Positions 49,479-63,411 of a stretch of DNA of 64,000 nucleotides are shown one piece after another. Origin of the DNA: Neodiprion pinetum (lineage: Eukaryota; Arthropoda; Insecta; Hymenoptera; Diprionidae); assembly GCF_021155775.2 (NCBI RefSeq), contig NC_060236.1, positions 3,091,001 to 3,155,000 on the forward strand, given 5' to 3'. Within the stretch, counting starts at the first letter, position 1; every line of letters begins with the position of its first letter. Made by a program: the position numbers and the translations under genes. A model generated the notes under the pieces. The model was not told where the DNA came from, ran no database searches, and saw only the letters and a program-made list of their open reading frames with translations.

Positions 49479-52400
49479 GGCTCATTAGTATAAGCAACAC
49501 ACCTTGGTCCAAAAGGAAATTAAAAAAAAAATCACAGCACTGCGTTCTCAACCCATCGATTACAAGCTTTGACGCCCAGTCGTGGCCTCTTCCTTTGAGA
49601 AGTTGCCTCCGTAGTTCTCCTTGCGGCTGATTATACTCTCTGTGAATCAAACAAATGTGCGATGGCAATCGTTATTTGCTTGGCCAACTCTAGTTTTTAA
49701 ATCTGATTGCATCGAAATTTCGGATATTCCATATTTTCGTTGTAAAATTGTCTAGAATTTTCAGCATATAATTCAAAATTCAACTTCCCTATACCTGATA
49801 GATCCCTAAGACGCAATAATTATTACTTCTTTCTTTCTGCAACGGATACCAACTCGTCGCTCGTTTCACCATCAGTGCGACTTGCGAGTGTGTGCAATAA
49901 ATACACAGTTAAGCTAAAAATTTATAATCCTAATCTCTATCACATCAAGACGAAATCTAAATGTACATTTCAATATAACTGAAGTTTTCCCAAGTTGTGT
50001 CTAGAATTTAAAGCATCATGCCTTATTAACACACACATGTTGCGGCAACTAAACGTCTGGACTATTTTATTTTATACATTATGTAATTGGGTTGATATGA
50101 ATAAATAAATAAATAAACAAATAAATACAAATATACTGAATTGTTCCTGAAGAATTAATTGACCGTTATTCTTCCAGAGTCTGTTACTTGCCTGCCGAAT
50201 TCAAAAAGTGAAAATGAGAGACGATGGAAAAATTACATATATAAAGACAACTGTCCACTGCAAACCAAATTTAAGAATGCGTGAAGACAATCGTTTGAAA
50301 TTCAGGATAGGAAATTATGCTCTGGTCTATTAATAATTATATCACGATTTCGTGATGATGGAAGAAGGCAATTATTATTAAGAGCTTATTCTATAATAAG
50401 TTGAAATTTTCGCGTTTAATAAATGAAAAATTGGTATAAATCGATAAAGCAAATATTGCAATCCTGTAACCGGCTATCAATTTATAATTAAACTCGATAA
50501 AAATAAATTCTCACACTGATCGAAGTAACAGACGCGATACGATTCCGGAGTTCTTTCGAGCCGTGTTATTTCTATTCGTCCAAGCCCGAACGAGTGAAGA
50601 TCGTAATGAGAGAGCCGTATTTACGATATATCCACATTGATCGTTATACAAATATGTACACATGCACACACTTACGTATATACAAAACGTACAGGGGTAA
50701 GTGTATGCATGTACGTCTGGCTGAGGTGTTCTGCATGAAGGTATAATGAATATATTACAATATTCTCGGAATGTTACACGTGATCTTCTCCGTATATACA
50801 GATAACGCAAAAAATAGGTGTAGAACACGGTTATACGGGTAGATCAGGTATATACTTATATATCATACATTGAAGCATAACGTATAGGTATCGTTCTACT
50901 AGATTGACCGCGATAAATCAGCTTATGTAATATCATATACTAATTTTTTCGAATACTAAGCGGCAGGAAGCGACTGCGAATTATAACTACTACCGCATGC
51001 GTATAACGTACGCGTCACGGGGGGTTAAAAATAAATACTTAAATATGTAGTACTAATTGACCTCAGATACTTCTAAACAGCTTTAAACGAATTTACAACT
51101 TGTAAAACCTTCCTGGAGCCTTCAGGCCACGTGTAACTGCGATACATAATCTTTCTTATTAATGTTTCTATGCCTTTTTTCTCCCTTTCCTGTCCACTTC
51201 CATATTTCTATATTACCTTTATATTTTAACCGCAACGCAGACGATAATTAGTGTACAAACAGAGCTGTAAGCCGTACATAACAATTCTCGAGAAAAATCG
51301 TATTATGTAAAGTAATGCGAGGTTGAAGTTGGTGTAAAATTGTCGTTACGAAACATTGCGGGAAAAAAAATTCCTATTTTCTTAATATTACAATGATTTT
51401 TAAGGAACTAAAACTTCCAAATATGAATGTGTTTTGTTTTATTACGGTTCACGGAATTTCAGACAATTCCAAAATGGCGAAATAACGGTTTTTCCTCAGC
51501 ATGAATCGTTACGATAACGTTACTAACTTCAATATGATATGGCAATCGGGTATATCATCTTTCGCGTAAAATCGGGTTTACATTTAAAATAAGCAGATAT
51601 AACGTATGTAGAGTTTGAAAATTATAGTTTCCTTCCTAATTAGCTTGACGGTGTACCGTGATAAACATGTTTATACATTTAAAGAATCTCGGAAAAGTGT
51701 TTACACCTATAAGCAAGTTGGACAAATTCATTTTCAAAAAATAATTTTCGTTTGTAAAATACGTGTGCCCTGTGTGAAGTCAGAAATTATAAGCGCGATA
51801 TTTCGCAAGTAACAAAATCCACAAGTCAATCCATATATCAGCATTATATTTGACCCTTGAAACCGTTCACGTTTTCTATGGATACTTTTCTCATCTCGTA
51901 TGTATATCTCTTTCAGTTTTCGATGTATGCACTTAGGATCCTCGTTCTGCAATTTCGATATAAAAATCATAATCTGACTAAAACCTGTACCGAATAATTT
52001 TACACGTAATTTATGTACTTCAATTAATTCTAACCATTACCGACGATCTGTGAATTATGCACACGCCGGTGACGTAACACGAATTTTTGTAAATAAGAAC
52101 GTGATTCAACGCTGATAACAAGATACCTACTGAGTATAATTTCAACCAAACATGCATGATGACGAACAGCTTCACGTGATCGAATTATCGGTTATAGATT
52201 CTTGCTCATTCCTAAAATACTATAATTCGTACATCATTACTCTCGAATAATACATACACTGTGTCGAAAATATTTTCCAATCACACCGATACAACAATTA
52301 TTGTATCTGAAAAAACCAACTCACGTGTATTATACCTGGAATAAAATTGATCGATCGTGAAGCTCTCATTATACACAAATATAGTAGTACGAAACAATCG

Positions 52401-53204
52401 CGTGGTGTAATTTGCAGTTGAGTCAATTGATAGCCGATGTAGAACGACTACAGCTATATTAATCACTAGATTCACAATAAGTTACCACTAACGGCGCGTT
52501 GCCGATAAATATATTCTGCTTGCAACAAAAACGAGTTCGATTCAAAGTCACGTATTTATACTTATAAATATAATATATATATAATACGCGCGTATTTTAT
52601 ATACCGTACGATTCGCAACGTTGCTAATAAATACTGTACATGTTGCAAAAAGTGAAGACAACGTGTCCGTTGTAGATCCCTGTAGAAAAAGGCATGCAAA
52701 AATGTGTTTCATGATTGCGAGAGCAAAAACTTTAGCCTACATAATAAGCATGATTTGCAAAATGCAGAGGACTGCACATTACAACTGTTGCCGAGAGCTA
52801 GGAGACTCGTCGCGAAAAGAAGTCTGCGCGTGTAAATATAATGAAACATGAAAGTTTTTCAAGGAGACTTTATTGACTGATTTCTTCCACTTGACCAGAC
52901 GCGAGTCGAACGTGTATTAAGTATAACTATAAGTAAATACGTATGTTGTTTCATTCTATTTCTACGCTGTCGCGTCTCGACGCGCAGCACCAACATGCAT
53001 AAATTTAGAACAGCGATCGCCGACGAATAAAAAAAAATAAAAAAAAACAAAAAAATAAAAAAAAAAACATACCGTTGCAAATGAATAAGTACTAACTTCT
53101 GCCAAAGTACAGTTTTCCACCTTATCTTAAACCCCTCGCGTAACGGGTTTAACCCTTTGAGTCACAGATTATTGTACCAAGTTAACTTTTATAACAACAT
53201 AATA

Positions 53205-53524
53205 GTTTTTGCTTTTGGGGTAGCTGATTACGAATCTGAAAGCAGATTTCGAAAATTCAAAGTGGTGAATCCAATATGGTGGAGGAAAATTTCAAATTTA
53301 ATCAAATCCGGTAAAACACTCTATGCAAGGGTTTTCGGGGTAACTGATTGGATCCACCATACTGAATTTTCAAAATTTGATTACAGATTGGTAATCAGCA
53401 GCCTCAAAAATCTATGAACAGAATTTTTTTTCCGGATTCGATCGAATTTGAAATTTTCGTCCGCCATCTTGAATTTACAAAATCCGATTTTAGTTTCGTA
53501 ATCAGCGACCCTAAAAACTTTTAA
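53205..53524. repeat. Degenerate fold-back interspersed repeat
   Basis: The segment ggtagctgattacgaatctg near 53218, followed by attcaaagtggtg and atatggtgg, reappears in inverted orientation at 53461-53511 (ccgccatcttgaattt and gtttcgtaatcagcgacc). A central part (53336-53414) carries both orientations again (gggtaactgatt and ggtaatcagcagcc). The copies are 75-85% alike by eye. This is the structure of an old fold-back or MITE-like element. No transposase is present. Confidence 0.7.
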
Positions 53525-55130
53525 TTTATATAAAACATTTATACGTGTAGAGGGTTAACTTTCTCGGAAATAAATTATTCCTTAAATTTTCCCGATCTTT
53601 GTCAATCGAATTTGTTGTCAACAATAATAATTTACATTACATCGCAACAATTACTCTCGATTATTGAAAACCCACTAGTTTACTATCAGAAATAGCAAAA
53701 ACATCGTAAAGAAATATGTTTAAAAGTTCTCTAAATATCCCAAAAAAAAAAAAAAAAACAATGTAAAATAGGTGGTAAGAATACTTATCAATACGATTCA
53801 ATTTCGCCATTCGATGTAAATATATGTATACGTTTTTTATATTTTATCGCGGGAGTAAATGTTTGAGGAAAAAAAAAAATTATAACCGTGAGAGATAAGT
53901 GAGCACTGGTCCGTCTGCTTGATAAAAATATCAGCATCTTTTACGAAGTATTTCACCTATAATATTGCCAGTTGTAAGAAGAGTATAGGAGAGGATTAAT
54001 TTCAATGACGTAGCCGCAATTGAAACCTGATTCTATTTTTAGCATGTGGACTCCGAAGGCTTGCCCGTACGGTTAATTATTATCTATATCACACCATGTT
54101 TAAGATGAAATGACATCGGAGTCACAACTATGACGATTAGACGAAACGTGATTAGATTTCAAGCGGTTAACGCGTGCCGGGAGTTCAGCTTCCTCCGCTT
54201 TGTATTTCGCTTATTATTTTCCGAGTGCATCAACCGGCGCAATGCAACGCTCCTGTCGGCTCGAGACTTTGGCCCTCAGGAGGTCTCAAGGTGAAACGTT
54301 CGGTCGTCTGTCGGTCAGCTGGTTTGGGGGGCCGCTATTCCTGTATGACGTGATTCGAGAGCTTTGACTCCACGTGAATAGGTTACCGACGCGTCGTCTA
54401 GCGCCGGACGAGTATTCAAACGAGCTTTTTCAAATGGTAAACGAATCGCTTCGCGTTTAAAGGATTACATGTGCAAAAGTGTGTTGTATTGCAAGTAAGC
54501 TAACACGACGTAAGCTTACAGTCTGTTAGATTACGCGCTGCTTCGTCCCGCACATCAATTAAAGAATCAACTAACAAGTGGAATAACTAAGAAAAAAAAC
54601 TACATTACTAATTCTTAGCGTTACGCTTCGAGTAAATAACATAAATGGTTCACAATTACTACCCATATTATATTACCCGCGAATCATTGGGTTAAAGAAA
54701 ATTCTATCTACACAGTGACGCCTGATCTCACGCGTGACTCAACGCCACGTGTAAAATTGATGTCACGAAGGTTAACGATTACAGTATTATACGGTAACGT
54801 TTAACTCGTTGATCGCAAAAATGATGATACGATATACACATACAACAGTTTTAAATAAATCGAAAACAGAAACGTGAGAAAAAATTTTTACAAATAATCT
54901 TTCATTATTCTCTTACATATATAATACACGGTAATTCTTTTCAATTTAATCTTACCTAAGGGAGTCGAAGTTGTTGCTGGTCACGCGCAGAGACAAGGAG
55001 AATCAATCGGCACATAGAGATTACATTCCTCACGCAAGAAGTCGGTCGCGGGATGTGCCTCCAACCGTTCACAAGTTTCTCCGACACTGACTGATGAGAG
55101 ACGCGGAACGAAGTTTCGCTGGAACCGTCT

Positions 55131-55185
55131 CCCCCCCCCATCGCTAGACAACCCGCATCCCCTCCTTGTCTCCCCCCCCCCCCCC
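55131..55185. repeat. Poly-C tracts
   Basis: C runs of 9 (55131-55139) and 14 (55172-55185) lie in a GC-rich, CpG-containing patch. Run lengths of this kind are error-prone in assemblies. Confidence 0.8.
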
Positions 55186-57796
55186 AACCGCTCGAACCCG
55201 CTGCCATCCCCTCCTTGCCGCACGCCTCCGACCTTCTCGGTTGGCAACGACGCTACGCGGTAACACGGCCCTGATATGCCGTGCCGATGCGACGCTGAAC
55301 GAGACTTGTCGACAATCTATGTGATCGCAAATTTTTCACTGGTTCACCGTCCGACGTCGTGTGCTGCAATGTTACATTCATACGTAAACGAATAACTATG
55401 CCGGCAGAAACTTTTTCTTATTTCTAGGGAGGCAATGATGCGAGGCGAGGAAGGTCAATGTCTTCTGACAGGTCTCTTCTTTTTCCTCTTACCATTGACA
55501 ATGGGAATTAGACGAGATGCGTTAACTGACGTGAGAATGCGATTTTTTTTAAATCGAGAATTGTAGTAATTTTACGTCACGGGGATTCCCCGAATAACTA
55601 TTGATATTTAGTAACTTTTCAGACGATTTTTTTTGGGGAGATTATTACGGTAAGGTTGTTTTCCCCGACAAATACACACACCTGCGCGTATCTGAACGAT
55701 CCTTGTTGTCACAACGCGGAACTTAAAAGTATAAATTAGTAAATTATTGAGCTGGTTGCAGGGTTTTGAAGAAGGCGGGACACCAGATACGTATCATCCA
55801 TTATATACATTATACATGTATCTTTAGTTAAGTAAATAGAAATAAACGGCTCATGCATTTATGGCGTGTCATTAATCTCAATCGATCTTAATTATTCCAC
55901 TGTAACTGGATATTTGTGTAGTCAGTGCGACGTGTTTGAATGTACGGATAACCTGAATCCTTGATCTTCGGCAACTTGTACGCACGAATTAGCTATAAAA
56001 GTACAGATATATGTTTGCATTTGCATACATAAAAAATGTGTAAAGAAAAATACAGTTGATTTTCACGATAATGCTTGCGAAAACATTCAAGTCCACGCAT
56101 AGGTATGTACGCAAGCAAAACCGAAAGCTGTCGTGTCGTCGTCTTTATCTCATTCGATTCGCTTGCTAATCGCTGCCAATTAGCGCCTGAATGCGTGTTA
56201 AGTTACAATAATTCATCTAAGCGCGATTGATCATTAAATATAACACATATACCTGATTGTTCTGATCGATTACCGATGCAAATGTAGCGGAAGCAAATAA
56301 TATTTGATTATTGGATACTGTATATGTATGATATGGCTTTACGAATATCTATAAGTATAATATATTTTCCGCCGCAGGCGTTTATTTTTGCGTTTTTAAA
56401 TTTAGCAACCGACTATCGTACTGTATAAAAAAAAAAAAAAAAAAAAAACAACATTTATTTGGCAGCTGGTGCTTGAGGATAGTTTGTTTCACAGTTGAGT
56501 AGTTAAGAGAAAATCTAGTTTCTTTTTCAATAATTGGAAATGCTAGCACAACAATGCAATACGTGTGGACGCAGATCTGTTTCTATATATACATGTGCAT
56601 ACATATAAAACGTAGTGTCAAGCATTGCGTCACGTTGCGAAACACTTTATGACACAGTAGCAGAGAAGATTTATGTATCTTTGCAGTTCAATGTTTGTCT
56701 TTCCCATTGATATATTCAGCTGCATATATGTTTACACCTATACATATATAATAAATAAATTGGAAGCTGTCATCCCCTATCGGATTGAGAAGCTAACGTG
56801 TAATCTTGAAAAGATCTTGTGATCTATACGTGTATACGGCAGCTGTATAGATGACTCTGTATAACGGAAACGAAATTCATAACCGAGGAATTTCTTGATT
56901 GCGGTTTCTTAAACGTCGCGTCAGCCCGAAGGAATGCAATATCACCCCTTTGGAATGTGCCCTGGGGTCCATTGGCAGTTCGTACTTGCATATTATTCAC
57001 GGCACTCTCCTAATGAAATGAGGTCGAAACGTTCGGGAGTTTCATGCTTTCACGCGATTCAAACGCGTGGTAGAGGAGGATTGCGCGCTATCCTTTTTTC
57101 ACTTCACCTTCGCCCGTTTTAATATTGCAAAATCGTATAAGCTGCCTAATCTCAATAGTTAGAATTTCAGCAACGCTTCAATCTACGTGCTAACGCAACT
57201 CCAAAAATATCAGTTATCCGGGTCCGCAAAACCTCGTCTAATCGACTCCTTCGCTTATCGTTAGCAAAGCGATCAAGCAATCTTCGCGTAATTGGAGTTA
57301 ATTTCATGGTTGATTACATTGATGAAAATACGTATAACCATGACGAGTCGCGTTCAAATTGTTATTGCTAGCGATGATTTCCAACAAATTATCCAGCATT
57401 TTCAACTTTTAGTAAAAAAAATATTAGGCCAAATTTATTAATAATACAATATAACATATTTATAAAGGCCGAGGCTTGGGATACCTTCTGGATAAAAATC
57501 GCTGAAGATGCGCGATCCTGTAGAAGCGCAGGCGTCCGTAGGATCTGTATCCCCGTCTTCGTCGACGTCCTATACATTGTCGGGGTGGAAATACGCTCGT
57601 CGGATGCGCGGCAGTCTTGAGTCTCGTTTCGAACTTGGTACCGAATACGAGGTCGCGATTCCCAACGCCGAAGTTTGCTCTTTTCATAAGTCTAGCTGCA
57701 TCGTCTTACCCAGAAAATAATTTAGAAAATAATTAATCTGTTACTCGCGAAGTATATCGATCACTTTGTCAAAGTATCACGTCCCGCATCGCAAAC

Positions 57797-60700
57797 ATGA
57801 AAATGTTATTCTTGCTGCTTCTCGCTGTAGGAATTACGACGAGTCTCTCCCAGTCCAATCATGGGCAACCAGCGATTGAAAATACCATTAAAGTATCAAA
57901 AAGAGGGACGGAAAGCAACCGCGTACATTCGATACCCTTGGGTTCCGATGTGACGTTTCACTGGAGGTGCATTTTTTCGACCTGCAGTAAACCGACCGAC
58001 TCCGAAAAATACATCAAATTCTGATATAACATGACAGGAAACATTTTTTTAGGGTCGAACTGACGGACGAAACGATCATGGTAGAAGTTCACTATGTCGG
58101 TGAAGATAACACCTGGTTTGCGGTTGGATTCTCTGATTACGGCGAGAAGAGCCCGGCTGATTATTGCATTTTGTGGTCAGGCTGGCATCGGGAAATAAAC
58201 CTACAAGTAACACCTTTGGCTAGTTAGCCGATTTTTACCCAATATCGACGTTACTTTTTCTATATATTATTGCATGAAATTCTTCCGGACGTACAGTAAA
58301 TATTTTCCTGCAGGACGTTTGGGCGGATGAAGACGGTAAAATAAGCGTCGACGATCAACAAGACTGCAAAGACTTTTTATGGAAAAAGCGGGGAAATGTG
58401 ACGAAATTTTCTTATACGAGAAAATTTGACACCTGCGACAACGAGGACTACGTTATCGAAGTATGACCATCACAATTGCCGTGATACAAACCAAAGTTTT
58501 ATATCACTTGTAAGAATTATTCGATGTCGACGGATTTATACATACTACCCATCAGGATGGGACGACGCACATTGTCTGGTTGAAAGGCGAAGGGCCCTTG
58601 TACTCCATCGCGGGTCTGCAAGTCTCCGACGCCAAGGTGACGGGGATGTCCAGGGCTCAACTACCCAGGGTGGTTCACCGCGCAGCGCCGGTCCCGAACG
58701 ACGCTTGGACATTAGAACTTTTGGCAAGCCAGGTCAAGGTACCCAGCGATGAAACGACCTACTGGTGCAACGTTCACAAGCTTCCCTCCTCCTTGAGAGA
58801 CAGGTAGGCCAAGAAACAAATCGAGCGAAAGGATGATATTATTTTCGACTTGTTTAGACCGTTTCCAAACCCGTCTGAACCCTTCTGATTTTTTTGCGTC
58901 CCGTTCCGGTTTCATTTTCACGCGTTTTTACCGTTTCTGTACATACCTGAACCCGACCGATTTTTTTCTAATCAGCATCGACGGTTGCCGGACCCGCTCG
59001 AACTAGTCCCAGTTTTTCCGGACCCGCCCGAACCTTCCTGAATTTTTTCCGATCCATGTCGATCGTTTCTGGACTCGGCCGAATCTTTTGGAAATTTTAT
59101 CAACCCGTTTCTTTTTTCAAATAATGAGATATTGTATTACGTGCGTTATAGCGATAATCCGATTGATTTTTGTTCGACAGGCACCACGTCCTCAAGTTCG
59201 GACCGGTGATTCAACCGGGCAATGAGCACCTTGTTCATCATATGGAAATATTCCATTGCGCTGGGCCCCCCGAAAGATCTATTCCCTCATACGCCGGCCC
59301 GTGCAATCATCCCGATCGACCGGAGGAAACCAAGGTGAAGTACAAGATTCGTTTCTTTTATTGTAGCTCAACGATTTCTTTGAAATTTTTCGACGAGATT
59401 GGTGTCCAGGTGAAAATTTCTACTATTACGAAATTTTACAGAAATTGTAACATTTTGTATTATTTCTTATAAAATTTTAAATATGCATAGTGTTTCCCAA
59501 ACAATGGGTATCTTTTGTTAAAAATTGTAGTAGCTTGTAGATTTTTTACTGAAAAAATTCAAATTTCGATGAGAAATCTATAAGTTTGTATGAGAAACTA
59601 TGCATATTTATAATTTTGTACGAAAATAATTTTTTTCACGAAATTTTATACACGAAATCGCCCAATTTCCCTAAAAATTCGTTGAATATCGTAGGAATCA
59701 TTTTCATCAGGGTGGTCGAAGTACTGCGACATTGATGAGCCTTTTTTCCTTTAGCAACTAGGCAAGTTGCGATCAAGAGATTCCAATCAACTTGTAAATA
59801 CCTTTTATTTTGAACTGACCATCTTGGGCGATTGCAGGTGTGTCAAAAGGTACTGGCGGCCTGGGCAATGGGGGCGGAGGCATTCGTTTACCCGGATGAA
59901 GCTGGTCTTCCGATAGGCGGTGAGGATTTCAATCGCCATGTAATGCTCGAGGTTCATTACAACAATCCCGAGTTACATTCAGGCCAGGTAGATTCGTCGG
60001 GAATTCAATTTGTTCTCACAAAAACCCTTCGGAAGTACGATGCGGGCGTAATAGAGCTCGGTCTTGAATACACGGACAAGATGGCAATACCACCCGGGCA
60101 GGTAAGAATTTATGTACCTTAATTAGCCTGAAGTTTCGATCGATTAGGTTTGATTAAAAAATAAATATGTCACGGATACTCGCGCGATGTTTAAATTAAC
60201 TAAGTGGTATATCTTATTCTCTTGGGCGGCTCACCAACCACAGTTTAAATAAATTTACCACTGAACAATTTGTGACTTCAACTAAAAATCTGCGTTAAAT
60301 TGAATTCTCGATCAAACTTGATCGATCGAAACTTCGGAAATATAAAAATCTAACATCTCAGGATCTATTTCTACACACGTCGCATATACCAATATTAATG
60401 AATTTGCCGTTTAGGAAGCCTTCACTCTTTCGGGTCACTGCATAGCGGAATGTACCGGAGTTGGTTTGCCCAGGGAAGGAATAAAAATATTCGGGTCTCA
60501 GCTTCACACCCATTTGCTCGGTACGCAGGTCGCGACTCGTCACGTAAGGGACGGCATTGAACTACCGATACTGAACCACGACAATCACTACTCGACCCAT
60601 TTTCAGGAAATCAGACTACTCCCCAAACCCATCACCGTTTTGCCCGTAGGTATTTCTCGGCGAAGCGTGTAATTTATCGCTGTTACTGCTATTATTATTA

Positions 60701-61422
60701 TTGTTCCTTTTTACGCATCTCGATACTTCGTAACAAAAACATATAGATTATTGTACTCAGCACCCACTTTCAGGGGGATTCTTTGATAACAACGTGCACG
60801 TACAACAGTCTGAAGAGGTCCAAAGTCACGTTGGGTGGATTCGCGATATCGGACGAGATGTGCGTCAACTACATTCACTATTATCCGAGTACGAGACTAG
60901 AGGTAAGTACGATTGTCGAACTTGCACTACATTGAGAATGCTAATAATATCTGCAACCACCGCAAATCGATCGTTAAATTGCGTAACTTGTCCAGGTGTG
61001 CAAAAGCGCGATTAGCAGCGACGCGCTTAGGACATACTTCCGTTACATGCGAGACTGGGAGAACCAGCCGACGTCGAACGCCAAGGGAATATCAGAGAAC
61101 TACCACAGCATCGAATGGAACAGGGTCCGCATAGCAGCCCTCCACGATCTTTACATGGCCGCGCCATTAAGTACGTGGTAATGAAGCTGCGGCTTTGGTC
61201 AGGACCCAGGTTCACGGGACGATTTGGTCCAAGTTCCATAGCTGATCATTAACACTCTCTTTGGACGATGTCGACGCTTTCTTCCTTCCCGCAGGTATGC
61301 AATGTAACAGCTCGGATGGCTCCCGACTTCCAGGGCTATGGGAAAACGCGGCGTTGACACCGATCCGGTTGCCCTTGTCTCCACCAGCTCGTGACTGCCT
61401 CGGTATCTACGAAAACGCATAA
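57797..61422 (+). CDS. DBH-like monooxygenase protein 1 homolog (MOXD1-like)
   Basis: Ten exons, 57797-57966, 58053-58206, 58314-58460, 58556-58803, 59181-59334, 59838-60101, 60415-60645, 60774-60902, 60996-61170 and 61295-61422, give 599 aa. It belongs to the copper type II ascorbate-dependent monooxygenases with dopamine beta-hydroxylase, tyramine beta-hydroxylase and PHM. The order is signal peptide (MKMLFLLLLAVGITTSLS), DOMON domain (VELTDETIMVEVHYVGEDNTWFAVGFSD), then the two-part catalytic core. Copper ligands are visible: HHMEIFHC (His259, His260), LEVHYNNP (His331), QLHTHLLG (His410, His412) and SDEMC (Met485), so both copper sites look intact. Secreted or ER-lumenal. MOXD proteins have no firmly known substrate, and length and end (about 600 aa) fit MOXD rather than Tbh. 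The exon 4-5 intron carries a minisatellite-like repeat. Confidence 0.94.
58850..59095. repeat. Degenerate minisatellite in MOXD intron 4
   Basis: Loosely repeated blocks of the type ccggacccgcccgaac, then cctgaattttttccg, recur four to six times at roughly 40-50 bp spacing (near 58857, 58890, 58945, 58990, 59020, 59070). They are imperfect, and the CpG- and T-run-rich composition differs from the surrounding intron. Confidence 0.6.
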
Positions 61423-63411
61423 TCATTACGGAATATAATTAGAATACACTTGAAGACTTCAAAGAAACGTATGCCGTAAAATAAATATATTATTCAGATT
61501 CATGTGTGAAGATGCACTCGTTGCAAAAATATGTACCCCATTTGGTCTTTGAATTGTCCTGTAAAATGCGAAAATGTATCAATAAAAGTGAATGTGATAA
61601 AACAGAAAATTTTCGTTCAGTGATCAGTTGAGATTTGATGTATTAAATTTTGAGAAGTTTCTATGTTGCAAAATTTGATAAAATTATTTTTTCCCTGCCG
61701 CAATTATTATCTGGCTTGTTTGTCGTGGATGAAACACATGCCAGGTTTAGGTATTTATAGGACGTTATAACGCTGAAGTAAATGATTCAGCTCGGACTTT
61801 CTGTGTAGGTGTATAAAAATATTGGTTCTGGGTAAACGATTCAAGGCAACAATACGTTTTCGTTTACAAAAGGAAACATGGGCCAAGGACATGTAAAGTG
61901 CGTATTCATGTGGAAAATTATTGAAGAGCTAACACGATGCTGAGACGTTTATAAAACTCGCTTTATGTTTCCAAACGAGTGTGCACTAAAGTAAGAAAAC
62001 GTGAAAGCACTCTATCAAAGAAGCCTGATAAAAGCAAAGTTGCCAAACGCCCCAGGAAATCCCCGAGGCTGCTCGCCTTCCCCTTATCAAAGTTTTGTAA
62101 AGAATGCTTTTCATTCATCCAAACGATCTAGTTGGATGGAAAATATCGATACATATATAAAAAACAACGGAAGTTGCGGAAAGATTATATAAATGATGTA
62201 TATTGATACAATATTCATATCTTATATGTTTATATATAATATATAGATGTATAATTTGTCCGGTATAAATGTGTACATTACGTATTTCAGATCGTACTTA
62301 GCTACGCGATCTCGGCAACATTATCGTTACAAGATTAATCGATTGACTCTCATCTTATACCATAAATCCAAACACAAGTGTGTGTTACGTACACATATAT
62401 ATGTATATGTATGTAGGTATATATTACAAAATGACGGCCACGCCAATTGCTTATCTAGTTGTGATCATATAGTATAAAATTAAAAAATATGTAATATATT
62501 ATACGGTATTATAATACACGGTGTATGCGCATTAAAAATTAGAATGAATTGTCTTTACAGATCTTTCTCTATCCGATTGTTTCCGTTTTTCTGAGTGTCT
62601 TCCTTCGATTTTATTAATAAACTTTTCTTCTTCTCACTAGCTGCGCGTAAACGCAAGACACCCAAAACTTTTGACGCAAAAAGAAAAGAACGGAATCATC
62701 CAAATTACACCCGGTACTCATAACTACACTACAAAACATTGTGCACAACTGGTAGAAGACGCATGAACACTGGTTTTCTCTCGTTATTAATTAAATATGT
62801 ACGTGAGAACTTTCACTATGACAAATACCTTTCTCGTACCTGGTAGTTTGTAAATAAAGTTTCGCGTATGGAATAATCAAATGGCGAGATGATGAAAATG
62901 ATAATAGCAATAAAAATCAAAAGGAAGAAAACCACGACAAAGCATAAAATAGAAAAATTCTCACAAGCACACTTTGGCAGTATTGGCCGCAGAAAAGTCC
63001 ATAGTAAAAAATATAATGTAGTATCTAGTCGTTTCAGATCGTCGTCGTGAAAAGACCTCACGACGCGTTTCATCATCATTTATCAAAGTACCTTCAATTT
63101 ACCTTGTAGAAGCAGCCAAACTCGTTGCTGTTCGACTGCCAGTGGTTAAATATTCAATCCTGATATCACTAATTCGAATTATTTTATAATATTTATATAA
63201 TATATTAGGATATAGAATTATGCGGCGTATACGTATAACTAATCAAGTGCTACATCATTTCCGTCCGTAATATAGATCGTATAAAGAAAATCTGTAAAAA
63301 AAACGTATAACGAAACCCAAAAATACTGAATTCCTGTCATCTATCGTAAAGCGTCGATAGCGTACACGTCAATTGTACGTCGCCAATCTTGGACTAGAGT
63401 GATTGATTTTG
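61423..63411. other. Convergent intergenic region, MOXD / RhoGAP gene
   Basis: About 2 kb of AT-rich sequence with TATA-type dinucleotide stretches (62170-62250, 62390-62425, 62490-62515). It should include both 3' UTRs. No coding sequence recognised. Confidence 0.5.
61480..61485 (+). terminator. Poly(A) signal of the MOXD gene
   Basis: AATAAA occurs 57 bp after the MOXD stop codon. A second AATAAA lies about 100 bp further on (near 61580). Confidence 0.55.

Larger units (their letters stand above)
49479..57796. other. 8.3-kb region without recognisable coding sequence
   Basis: No frame here resembles a known protein. It holds an AATA-type microsatellite (50100-50128), a fold-back repeat (53205-53524), homopolymer A runs (53742-53758, 56427-56448), and a GC- and CpG-richer patch (about 54130-55350) with long C runs. 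A strong donor-like site on the minus strand (cccttag|gtaagat, exon side from 54957 upward) could end a noncoding first exon of the phospholipase B-like gene. A matching pyrimidine-rich acceptor (tggaccaag|gtgtg) lies near 49511 just before its start codon. The right end should hold the MOXD promoter. Confidence 0.5.

Noticed and set aside
54956..55247. Gly/Arg-rich minus-strand open frames in the GC-rich patch
   Set aside because: The composition follows from C runs and CpG content. No start context or family similarity.
57460..57720. Arg-rich short peptides upstream of MOXD, possibly antimicrobial-like
   Set aside because: No signal peptide or cysteine pattern, and overlapping frames on both strands. 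More likely promoter or 5' sequence.
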